64,000 nt of DNA from assembly GCA_002007465.1 (NCBI GenBank), contig LNAC01000337.1, positions 714,986 to 778,985 on the forward strand, read 5' to 3'. A program made the position numbers and the translations under genes. The DNA comes from Ailurus styani. Lineage: Eukaryota; Chordata; Mammalia; Carnivora; Ailuridae. The notes under the pieces were generated by a model. It was not told the DNA's origin and searched no databases. It saw only the letters and a program-made list of their open reading frames with translations. This document shows positions 24,701 through 36,700 of the stretch, piece after piece (within the stretch, counting starts at the first letter, position 1; every line of letters starts with the position of its first letter).

Positions 24701-27700
24701 CACTGATAATACCACCAGCCCAGACTAGCCACAGCTGACACTTTGCTATAGCTCCTTCCAGCCTTCACATACTGGTATCTTTTTTCCGGTGGAGGAGGGA
24801 ACGAATCACACTGTACACACTACTCTGTAGTCTGCTCTTCATACAACAAAAATGTATCCGGAACATTCTCCCATGTGACAAGATGGTCCCCTCCTGGAAG
24901 CTTCCACAGCTGCTGAGCACCGCATGAACTGACCTGACAAAGGTTAACCAATCCCACATTGTTGTTCATTTAGTTTTATTCTTGTTTTGCACCATTATTA
25001 TAAAAACTGCTGTAAGTATATCTGGATGCACACAGAATATCCTGCAAATCGATTTCTATTTTTTAAATTAAATTAATTTTTTTTAGAAGGGGATTGGGGC
25101 AGAGGGAGAGGGAGAGAGAGAATCCCAGCCAAACTCTCCACTGAGCATGGAGCCCTGACTCAGGGCTCACTCTCACGACCTGAGATCATGACCTGAGCTG
25201 CAATCCAGAGTCAGACACTTAATTAATTGAGCCACCCAGGTGCCCCATGAAAATAGGTTTCTAAAAGTCGGTACCTTCTTTTGAGACTTTTGATACGTTC
25301 TGCCATGTCACTCTGCAAAACTTGCTGGCCAGGTTATGAACCCGACTCAGATCACTTGTTTCCCTGTGTCTTTGACAAGGTCAGGCATTACCCTGGGGAA
25401 AATCTGTCCAGCAAAGCAGAGGATACTGTTGCTGCTTTAGTTTACATTTCTTTGATCATTAGTGAGGCTCCATATTTTTCTCCACGTGTTTATTGGTTAT
25501 TTGAATTTTTTTCTGTTTCCAAAATGTCAATTCATACCATGTATCAAGTTTCCTCTGGGGTTTTTGTCCTTTTATTTATTTACAAGAGTTCTTTGCACAG
25601 GAAGACTTAACCCATTTTGGCAAAGCTACCACAGACCCTTTGAGGGTTGGCAACAATGTTGCCAACATTTTCTGCAGTTTGTCTAATTCTGTGTAGGGGC
25701 TGTTTTTAACACAGAAGTTTGGGCCCTGTCAATTCGAGCTGTTTCCTCTTTGGGTCTGGCATTGTGTGGACGTGCAAAAAGGCCTTTCCCATTGCAAAGG
25801 CTGAGAGATGTTCACTTGCATTTAAATTGTGTTCTCTTATGATTTTACTCCTCATATTTAAACACTTAATAGAGCTGCATTTTATTCTGAAAGTGACGTG
25901 AGGCTGTGAACTGATTTGTCTCCTTGTGGCTCACCAACCGTCCCAATCTCTCTAGGAAACAGCCTATCTTTTCCCCTCTGAATGTCTTTTTTGTCACTGT
26001 CTGAATGGCAGACACCATGCTGCCTCTGCATCTTCCTGCCTGTAGACTCTAGAATCATCCTCATGTCATTAAAAAAAAAATTTTTTTTAAGTCGACTCTA
26101 CGTCCAATAGGGGCTCAAACTCACAACCCTGAGATCAAGAGTCACACTCCACCGACTAGGCCAGCTGGACGCCCCCTCGCACCATCTAAAATATTGTTTT
26201 AGAACATTTGTACATCTAACAGGATATGTTCCTCCTCCTTTCTTCTTGTTTTCAAATGGGTTCTTCCAAATAAGCAGCAAAAATATTTTACAAGTTCAAA
26301 AATAGAAATTCCACTAGAATTTTGGAATGACTTTAAACGTATGTATGCACGAGGAACTGACATTCTCACCATCTCACTGCCTAACCTTCCCATTACATTC
26401 TCACCGTCTCACTGCCTAACCTTCCCATTACATTCTCACCGTCTCACTGCCTTACCTTCCCATTACATTCTCACCGTCTCACTGCCTTACCTTCCCGTTG
26501 TTCGAGGTGATTTTTTTTTTATGTCCCCCAGCCAGGTTCACATTAAACAGTTTCTAACGTCCTTTCAAGAGCCAGGAGTCTAGAGTTACACACGCATATT
26601 TTCTAACGGTTCAGATTTGATGTCCAGATACTTAGGCAAAGTAAGCTTTGCAAGAGTGAAATAAAGCAGCCCCCAGTTTCAGGTCTCCCCTGTGCAGCGA
26701 GGCGGTCAGGTGGCCACCCCAGAAGCCGCAGTTTCTGACACAGGGGTCAGACTGGGTCATGCGGGTTCTGACTCCAGAAGGGGACCCCCCCACCTCCACC
26801 CCCGCCATAGACTCCTTCCCTTGCATCATTAGGAGAACTTCGTTGATGAAGGTCAGAGGATGGACCTATAGGGGTGAACTCAGATTCAAGGTCATTTACA
26901 ACCCATAACACCTGATTTACAGAACACTGTGTGTTCCTAAAAAGGAACTACCCAGAAAAGGGCGTGCATTTCTTCAATATTAAAATATTTAGGTTCCAAC
27001 GGCCTCCACTGACAGTTAAAAAAAAAGCCCCACAAAACTAAACAAATTTACAGAGTAAAGAGTGTTGGAAAAATCAGGCATGCTTTCATTAATTTCTTAA
27101 ATTATGCAGGAAAACGTGCAGCCTGTGGAACCCTGGTTTCTAGAGCTAATGAAGCAAAAGTGCAAAAAAAAATTTTTTTTTAACAGCCTTTTGCTCCCTC
27201 AAGTCCTTGTTATAGCCAGCCTGGAGCTGGGCTGCCGCTCTGAAAACGAGCAAACACCCACAGATGTGCGCACCACCACAGGGGCTGGGAGGCCCCACGT
27301 CTGAGAACTCCCCGCTCGCGCCTCTGGAAGCCAAACCAAAATTTTCTGAACTTTGGCTACGTTCTGACCCCCTTATTTTTTTCTTTATTTGGAGGGAGGG
27401 GCTGGGAGCCCACCGATTGCTTCTGGTACCGGGGCTGGGGATTGTTTCGAGCTCCTTTTTGAAGCTGAAAGAAGGTTGGAACTCCGTCTCCACTCAGCAC
27501 TGAGAAAGACCTCTGCTTTTAATATTGCATTAAGAAGCAATCATTACCGTCTCGCCCACAAGTCGCAGCTGATATCAGTATGTGGTCCAGAGCTTTCAGA
27601 ACTGTTCAGGAGAACAGGTCTCACTGACTTCTCGCTGGAGCGTGGGCCTTCCCATTACACAGGAAAAGTGCAGCAAAACGAGGAACATCCCCCTAATTAG

Positions 27701-30700
27701 CCTGGCCTCACCGCTGCATCATACGGGCGCAGATGTGAAATCTTTACATCTCTGGGCTCTGAAGTGAATCCCAAGCTGCTGGCTCTCCAGGGTTGCTCTT
27801 TCAGACTCCAGAGGATGGTCTGATCACCCAGGTACTAAGGGACCCCTTAGGGCAGCACTCACGCCCTGTTAGTGCAGCTCACAATCGGTGGGAAAGGCAA
27901 CCACAGAGATCCCTCACCCCACACGGGCCCAAGTCAGTCCTCCTGGGAAGGAAGGGTAGTGACGGGGGCCTCCGCAGCAGGGAGCTTAGGACCTGGGGCA
28001 CCCTTATGATGGGAGCACCAGGCTTAGCGCCTGGAAAAGATCTTCCTTCCCAGAGCTCTGGCATTTATAGGCGTTCAGAGCAACTGCCCATTTGCAGGAC
28101 GGACTGCACTTTCAAGAGAAAACTGCAGTTTGGGTTGAGAGCAAGTTAATGGCTGCAAATTCTGGCAAGGCGAGAAGTCATAAATCAGTAAACAGCACCC
28201 GGCCAGAGCCATGATGGGCCACTAGTTGGGTTCGTGGGTCTGACGACCAGGAGTGGCTGGATGCGGAGGTATCAGTCAATCCCTAATTAGAATACATTAT
28301 CCATCTTCCTGACACTTCAGTGAATGTCTATTCCACTCTGGAGCCGCAGCTTTGTTCAGAGCAGGTTAATTGATATTCTGATGCCTTCGCTCGCCTTACC
28401 CCCGTGGCTCGGTTCTGTTTCATCACACATCAAAAAGGCCGTATGCTCAGGGGCACTCGGTGCACCAGCGCAAAGCTGGAGGTCTGCACAGCTGCGAGGG
28501 GTACGGTATCACAGGAGGGACAAGCACCGAGCAGATGTCACGGATGGAAAAAAGGGAAAGAGCGCAGCCAGCCAGCCTAGGGAACTTGGCGAGGCCCAGC
28601 AGAGCGCGGCCCGACGCGGAGGGGGCTGTCCTGCTCTGTGTGAACACTGGCCTCTTCTGCCCTCCTGACTATTATTAAAGCACAATTAGCAACCTCACGC
28701 CGGAAAACTCTTGCCCTCTGGGTCCTCTGCTTTTCTGATGCGTTGCCCCCGGTCTCCTCCCCTCTCCTCTGAAGACCACAGTGGGCTGCTTCCCCTGGGA
28801 GGCCCCTTTCCTGGCTCCCAGCTCCAACTGCAGACGCTGCAGGCTCCACGGCAGACGTTCCCGGGAGCTGGGTGTGGATTCCTCGAGGTCCGGAGGGGGC
28901 CATCTGAGGCCAAAGATTTGGACCTGACGGATCGGATTCACTCAGCTCAAGTCCGAATCAGGGGAAGCATCACGAGATGCCCCATAGACCTACCAGCAAT
29001 CCCTCTCCTTTCTAACGAGGTATTCTGTGATTTCCTAACATATACAAGGAGGGAAAAGGAGACCTATGACCAGCCAGGAAGAAATGCACCTGAAAAGGTC
29101 GAGCGAGTATGGCAAACAAATGTGTTGTAGAGGCGGTCCGCGAGAACAAGGAGACTCTTTTGATAAACGCGCAAAAGTTGACATCAGGTTGCCCCGGTAC
29201 CGGTTCCTTCGGTTTATACAAAATCACGGACACCTTAGCCTGCCCTGTCAGCTTAGGAGGCCTTCTGTATCCAGCTCCTCCGTAGGGTGACCGATAAGAA
29301 TTTTTTTTTTTAAAGATTTTATTTATTTATTTGACAGAGAGAGACACAGCGAGAGACGGAACATAAGCAGGGGGAGTGGAGAGGGACAAGCAGGCTTCCC
29401 GCAGAGCAGGGAGCCCAATGCGGGGCTCGATCCCAGGCCCCGGGATCATGACCTGAGCCGAAGGCAGGCGCTTAACGACTGAGCCACCCAGGCGCCCCGA
29501 CCAATAAGAATTTTTATTTCAAAGTTTAACTTCACAAACAATATGCAACACCTGCTGGTGTTCCTGACCACATGCAAGTTTACGAACAGAGCAGAACGGG
29601 TCATTCCTTAATGTGCTCCCACAACAGCTCCGCACCGACGAGGCAGGCTGGCCTTCTGAGCACAGCCTAGCAGCAGTGCACCTGCTCAGAAAGGCTGAAC
29701 GTGCAGGAGTGACCCTCTCAATAACCAGCCCTGCTGAGTCCCACTCTTGCTCATCAGTGACACAGGTGTGGCGTTCCATGCAAACACACAGATCCGGGAC
29801 AATCGGTACTCCTCCTAGGCCTGCAGGTTAAAAGCCCGGTGAGCTCCAGGGCATTAAAATTTGGCACGGCACAGATGTGCATGTTCCCAAATAGCTAAAA
29901 AAAATAAATATATTTTCAGGTCACATTCACATTAAATGTTGCTGGTGCCCCGGAGCTACTCTGCAGAGGAAATCTGAGTTTGAAGACCACCCGGTTCTGT
30001 CCCCAACTGGACAGTCCCATCCCATCTCCAAGGCGGGGTTGACACCCAGAGAGCCCACGGCAGAGATAACGCACTTCATGGGCTCGCATCTCCTTTGCAG
30101 GTTCAGACACAGTGGCTCTGGCTGGAGATGGAGGACATGGATAATCCAACAGCACCCAGAGAACGGAGCGGAGTCATTCCTCTCCAACATTTCCCAGCAC
30201 GTCTGCGGTGCGGTCCCGCCTCTTCAGAAGTAAGACTTGCCCTTTGGGGTGTCAGATTATCTGCTGGTGAAAAGCAGGGGCTTTGGAATCAGCCCGGGCC
30301 ACCACCAGCCAGGGCACTTCCGACCAGTCACCTCAATCCCCACGCCCACGGGCCTCGTTCTCCTTACCTGCCAAGTGCGGCAATATTCTCAGTCTAGCCC
30401 ACCGCTGTGGGGTCATTAAATAAGGACCCGAAGCAGACACCCACAAAACGAGAATAGTGTCCGGCAACAAAGAAGTGGCTAGTTTTATCATTATAATCTT
30501 GAGAAAGGTGAACCAGGTTTTTTTCTCTACGTACTTGCAAGAAGGAATCCGTTGTAAGTCTGCACAACCTTTTTTGAAGATCTTTGTTAAAGATTTCACT
30601 TATTTATTTATTTGAGAGACAAGGAGAGAGCGCGGGCCTGTACAAGAGCTCGAGTGCAGGGAGGGGCAGAGAGAGAGAGCATCTCAAGCAGACTCCACAC

Positions 30701-33700
30701 TGAGCATGGAGCCCGATGCGGGGCTCGATCTCACGACCTGGAGATCATGACCTGAGCTGAAATCAAGAGTCAGATGCTCAACTGACAGCCACCCAGGCAG
30801 GCATCCCTTTTTTAAAGATTTTATTGTTACGTAATCTTTACACCCAACGTGGGGCTTGAACCCATGACCCCGAGACGAAGAGCTGTATGCTCCACTGACC
30901 AAGCCGCCGGACCGCCCAAGTCTGTAGGACTTAATATAAAGGGTTCATGCAGGAAGGCGATCTCTTGGAAAGAAGAATAACTGGGCTTCTAGATAGGAAC
31001 AGGAAAGCTTTCCAGTTACAGAGGACTTGGGGAGAACACGTTTGGATTAGAACAAGGGGAGTCTGGTGGGTGGCCTTGGCGACAGTGGACCTGCTCCAGA
31101 GTGCTCTGGACCACTTGCCATCGCCTGGCTCACAGGCCCTCCCCAAGGGCAGTTTGCTTCTCTGGAAAAGGGCAGGAGCTGCACGGGCCAGAGGTCGGGG
31201 TTCAGCACATGGGTAAACAGTCATCACGTTGTTACAGTGGGGTAAGATTCATCCATTCATTCGCTCCCCCATCGATTCACTAATTCACTGGAGTTTATCC
31301 ACCACCCCGTGCAGCACACTGTGCTTCCGTACTGGGCAGGTCAGAGTGTCTGCTCCTGCAGGGTGAGCCGCCACCTGCCGCCCAAGTCTCTTAGCTCCCT
31401 TCCTCTCCCAGCGGACCCCTTGCCTTGTACAAGGCACTGAACGTCCTCTGTGACTCAAGAGGCATGGACCAGGTGATTCTAAGTAGGGGAACTGTTAAGA
31501 TTTATGGTCTAATGAAGACATTTTAAGAGTGACTAGCACATTATTGATAATCATGCAGGAAAAATTGGCACCAATGGGACGAGTGGCTGGCCTGCCTCTG
31601 ACGATCTTCAGACGTTACAACAAATTTACTCCCAGCCACGTAGCTTGCTTCTCCTACCCGATTCTGCCAGCTCCCTGAAATCAGGAAAAGAAGGAGGAAC
31701 CCTGGCAGTAAGGGCAGCCACTGGGGGAGGGGCTGACAAGGAACCTAAGCCTGATCAACAGTTAGAACCACTCCTCTGTGCGGGGTTCCCAAGTAGAGCG
31801 CGTAGGTGGAGCGCTGGGTCCGAGCCCAGGTACCGATGCTGGCAGAGCCCCTGGCCTCATTCTCAGAGGCTGCGGTGTCCCCCAGTCCACAGACCCCAAG
31901 CAGCTCCCCAGACCTCATGCCTCCCTCGCCGTACAGTCCACTGAGCCCAGCACAGCCCCAGACCAAAGCAGCCAGCCCTTGTTCCCGCCTTCCCGCAAGC
32001 TGGAGTGCTCCCTCGATCTGGGAACCCCACGCTGCCCCTCCCGCTGGGGACCCCACGCTGCCCCTCCCCCCTGGGAACCCCACCCTGCCCATCTGGGCCC
32101 CGGGCAGGGAAAGCACTGACCACGGATGGACCTGTGTCTAGGTCCAAATCTTGCCCCTAAGCCCGCAGCTTTGCCATCTCAACAAACCCGCCCCACGTAG
32201 CAGTGCCCTGGTCTGTACCGTGGGGGCAGGAAGACCAGCCACGAGAACATCACTGAAACGACTGCACGAGGTCATCGATGACGAGTGTGATGGTCGAGCG
32301 CCTGGCCCCGAGGAGGTGCTTCATGCACACCCGCTTCCCCTCCCCCACCAGCAATCGGGGTGCCAGGGCAGCCGCATTTCCACAAGACTTCCAAAGGCTG
32401 AATCCACAGAGGGGTGACTTTATGAAGCTGTGAGGCCAGGTCCCACAAGGCGGGCAGGGCCCTGCATGTCACAGGGCCGCACCTCCACAAGGAGTCCCCG
32501 TCCCTCTGGGTCCCCCATCCCATCCCCATGGGGTGCTGGCCCCTCTGGCCCTCTGTCTCCCCGGAGAAAGCACCCTCCCACCCTCACTCCCTCTCTCCCA
32601 GTCAGTGTGTCCTTTTCTCTCAGCTCACTTTCCCGGGGCGAATCATTCACTCCCGAGAGGGAGGCCGGGACCACCGTTCAGGTCTTCCTAAACTCCTCTC
32701 ATCTCGGTCCTTGATCTGCTTCCGGAGACTAGACCCCCTTCTGCTGCTCCAGGAAAAGCCCAACCTAACCAACTGTTGCAAAGGAAAGTGTGAGAACATG
32801 GAGCCTGTCTTGAGAGAATGAGAATTCACGAGTCTTGATACGAGCGAATGCCACCAAGTCTCAGGAAAGGAGAGGCGCACCAAGGAAACAGACACTTGCC
32901 CTCGTGTGCTGACCCATACTCTGATGCATAGTTAATGCTAGAGGCAGTCTGTCAATAATTAAAGTTGGGGGTAGTGACTCTGTTACAGATCACAGCTAAA
33001 AACCACCCGTGTGACCTTCCACATGTCTTCCAAATCCGACTGACTGACGGTACGGAGCCAGATGGGGACCCTGGGACCCCCCACCTCCCAGCAGCATGTG
33101 ACCAGCTACTTCCTGTCTGTGAGGCCGGCAGAGCTGGGGTGCCCACGCTTGCTGGCGTTTGGGGTTGGATGTGATGATGCCCACGAGGGCTGGCGTCACG
33201 TGTGGTGGACACGGGGGCTGGAGAAGCGGGAGTGCGGCGTGCGATCCCGCCTCTGGCGCACACCACGCCGCTCACGTGGCCAGCTCGCTGAGGAACCAAG
33301 GAGTGAGGCACTTGGGAACGAGGGCACGAGGCGCGGCCGGCCTCTGCTCTGCCCCTCCGGCCGTCGTTTCCCGCTTGCGGGAGCCAGGCCTCCGCTGCCC
33401 CTCCGAGTGGGCGCTCAAGCCGCCGCAGGTGACCTGCTGGTGGCTCCCCATCCTACCCTGTTTCCGGCACCACTGGGGCCCTCTCTCTGCCGGCACCCGA
33501 GTTACGGCTGCTCGGACATCAGACTTGGGGCTGCATCCCGGCACCTGCAGTGAGAGGGATGGCCACGGGCACCTGCCGCCCGCAGGGCACCTGGGGGACC
33601 ACTGCTCTGCGTGCGCAGGGGGCCCCGCATCACACCCACGGCCAACCATGGTCTCCTGCGAGGGTCAGAAACGCCCCGAGGAGGGACCCCTGAGCGGGTA

Positions 33701-36700
33701 CTCACCGGCCCCCTCGGAGCCCTGCCTCGCCGTGACGCCTGCCGTAAGTTTTCCGAGGGGAGGCCAGCCGGCCCCTCCGCTGCCCCGCCACCCTCCGGCG
33801 ACGGTGACAGAGGCGCACTCAGCCCCGGGCCTCCGCGGAGCTGCTGATCAATAAAACCGCGCTCCTTGGAGGACGCGCGTGACATCCATACACCCGCGAG
33901 TGTCAAAACAACGGCAAGAAAACCCTGCATTCCCCCCGTCCGAGGATGAAAGGTGGGTGATGAACGCCAGCCCGACGGCGCCGCCAGGAAGAACAGAACA
34001 AACAGGGGTGCTTCTGCCGCCCGGGCTCGGGCTCCTCCACTCCGCCGGCGTTTCTGCTATAAATACCGACTCGCGATAGGGGCGGGGAAGCATAAATCTG
34101 TGCCTGGAAAGGGAGGAAGCAAAAGGCTCCGGGAGCCTGCCAAGTAAATCTGAAACTTTAGGGTCCACAGTCAGAAGTAAGAGCCTCATGCCCTCCTCTC
34201 CCGCGAAATAACTGGGAGCCTCCAGGACACCAAGTGAGATGAAAGACAAGAGGTCCTCCTGAGAACACAAAGTGTAATTTTGCATTTTGTGTGCACCGAG
34301 CACCCCCTGCCCTGCCCGGGGCTGTTGGGGCGGGGGCTGGAGGCGTGTCCTTCCTCCTGGAGCGCAGGGGTGGGGGGGAGGGGGGAACGGGGAGGCCTTC
34401 CCCACCGCAGACCTTCTCCCTGACTGGGGAGCCAGGTCAGCGTTTGGGACCAAAGCCTGGCTTCTGATGATGACACTCTTTCTTCAGCCCAAGGAGGGAG
34501 ATGACGTGGGGCCAGGTATGTGAACATGACGGGCTTCTGAAAGGTCTGTTTCCTTTTAGATGGCCCGTATATCCTGCTTTTGGATCCACAGTGGGCTTCT
34601 GGTACTGCGGCCTCCTTTTCGGCCAGAGGGGAGGACTGCAGCTCTGACCCCTCCCNNNNNNNNNNNNNNNNNNNNNNNNNNNNNNNNNNNNNNNNNNNNN
34701 NNNNNNNNNNNNNNNNNNNNNNNNNNNNNNNNNNNNNNNNNNNNNNNNNNNNNNNNNNNNNNNNNNNNNNNNNNNNNNNNNNNNNNNNNNNNNNNNNNNN
34801 NNNNNNNNNNNNNNNNNNNNNNNNNNNNNNNNNNNNNNNNNNNNNNNNNNNNNNNNNNNNNNNNNNNNNNNNNNNNNNNNNNNNNNNNNNNNNNNNNNNN
34901 NNNNNNNNNNNNNNNNNNNNNNNNNNNNNNNNNNNNNNNNNNNNNNNNNNNNNNNNNNNNNNNNNNNNNNNNNNNNNNNNNNNNNNNNNNNNNNNNNNNN
35001 NNNNNNNNNNNNNNNNNNNNNNNNNNNNNNNNNNNNNNNNNNNNNNNNNNNNNNNNNNNNNNNNNNNNNNNNCCACCTGCAGCTCTGACCCCCCATCCGC
35101 AGCACCGATCCCCCACGTACAGCACTGTTTCCTTTGTTCTGTTTTGTCCCCAGCATGACCGAAAATGTGTCCTGGCGCACAGTAGGTGCCCATAAGTCTT
35201 AGTTGTTGACGCCTTCCTGGGACAGTTGTGTGGCTCTCGTCAGAAAATGCCCCAGAGCTTGGCACAGTGTCTGGAACATACCACGGGCTCCTGAGTGCTG
35301 GCTAACCATCACTTGTCTCTTTGTCTTGATGGGTCCATTCCGCTCTCTGCTCTCGGTGCTCGGCCCTCATTTTTACTCTTCTGATCCCTACTACACCAAG
35401 ACCACAGGCCTGACACGTCGTGGGGCAAGGCAATCTTTCTGGATCTCACTGAAGCAGAGGCCTGCTTACATCCCATGCGGCTAACCACACGTGCTGGCAA
35501 ACAGGTGCCGGTTTCCACTCTGGACATTTGGTGGGGGCACTAGGAAGACCTGACCGACGGCTAGGAATCAGGCAGAGCTGGCTAGAACGCGGTGACCTGG
35601 GTGTGGATGGGGTGGTGTCCCCGCAGGCTCCCCTTGGGCGCAGCAGGGACAGACACAAGGATGCTGAGGTCCGGTGTCCATTAGAGCGCCGCGTCCCCTT
35701 GGCTGGGGCTCCGAGCATCTTGGTTTGGGAAGCAGAAAGACTACGTGGTGACAGAGAACATAGCCGGGGAGAGCACCGACCTGCTGAGCCCAAGGGGGCA
35801 GTTCCTGCCTCGCTCACGATGAAGACGCCTGCCCGACAGCCCAGAGCAGCCCTCTCGGGAGCGAGTTCTGTATGCTTGGCTTCTGCTCAGCCTCGTGCTC
35901 GGCCACTTTGGAGCTAGTCCTCACCTCCCGAGCGGTAGAACTCCATCCGCAGTGGAAGCTCACAGAATCAAAGAAAAACCAAGGCGCGTGGACAGAAGCA
36001 GAGATGGACTCCAGCTGGTTTTTAAATTTTCATTGATTTTTTTTTTCCTCCGGCCCTACATTTAAAAGACTGCTAATTCTCATCCATGCGGGCGGTGGGG
36101 ATGTTCCAAACTCACTCAAGTAATGATGCCCACGGCGTGCTGGGAGACAGGTCTATGCCACCCCCAGAAGTGCACTGGATTCCAATGCAGTGAAGTGGGA
36201 AGGTGCAGTCTTCCCCGGCCCACACGTGACCTGCTGTCACCCACTCCTCTTGCATGGGAAAAGCGTCTTCACCCTGCCTAAGTGGACCTCAGAGCCAGCC
36301 GTGGTGCTGAGCACTTGCTTGTAGGGTCTCGTTAAATAGGGAGAGCAAGGCGGCCCTGTGGACCCCAGAGTGCACGTGGCCTGCCTGCGACCACAGGGGG
36401 CTCCACAGGGAGGTGCGCCAAGACCAGGGGGGCTCTCCCCGCCGGGTCCCTTCTGCTGTCTTCCTAGCGGCTGCCCAGGAGCCCAGACATTCCAGGGACA
36501 GCTCCGGCCAGCAGAGGTGGACACAAGCCATCTGTGGAGCCCATAAGTCACGCCGTGATGCACAGGGGCCTCTGCCTTTTCCTGGATAAACTCCCACCGT
36601 CTGACAAGCCATGGGAATTGGGTACAAGGCTTTCCTTCTCCACCACACAGCTGGGGGACAAAGGTGACCATACATCAAAACATTTCTCCTTTTTCTCCTC

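Noticed and set aside
26361..26500. Regular repeats resembling a CRISPR array
   Set aside because: The 35-bp units are contiguous with no unique spacers, and the genome is mammalian.
33062..33854. GC-rich overlapping frames near 33.1-33.9 kb
   Set aside because: Several frames on both strands are open at once, as expected from GC-rich DNA. None has a recognisable domain or consistent splice sites.
34186..35265. Long frames spanning 34186-35265 on both strands
   Set aside because: They are open only because the 417 undetermined bases contain no stops.
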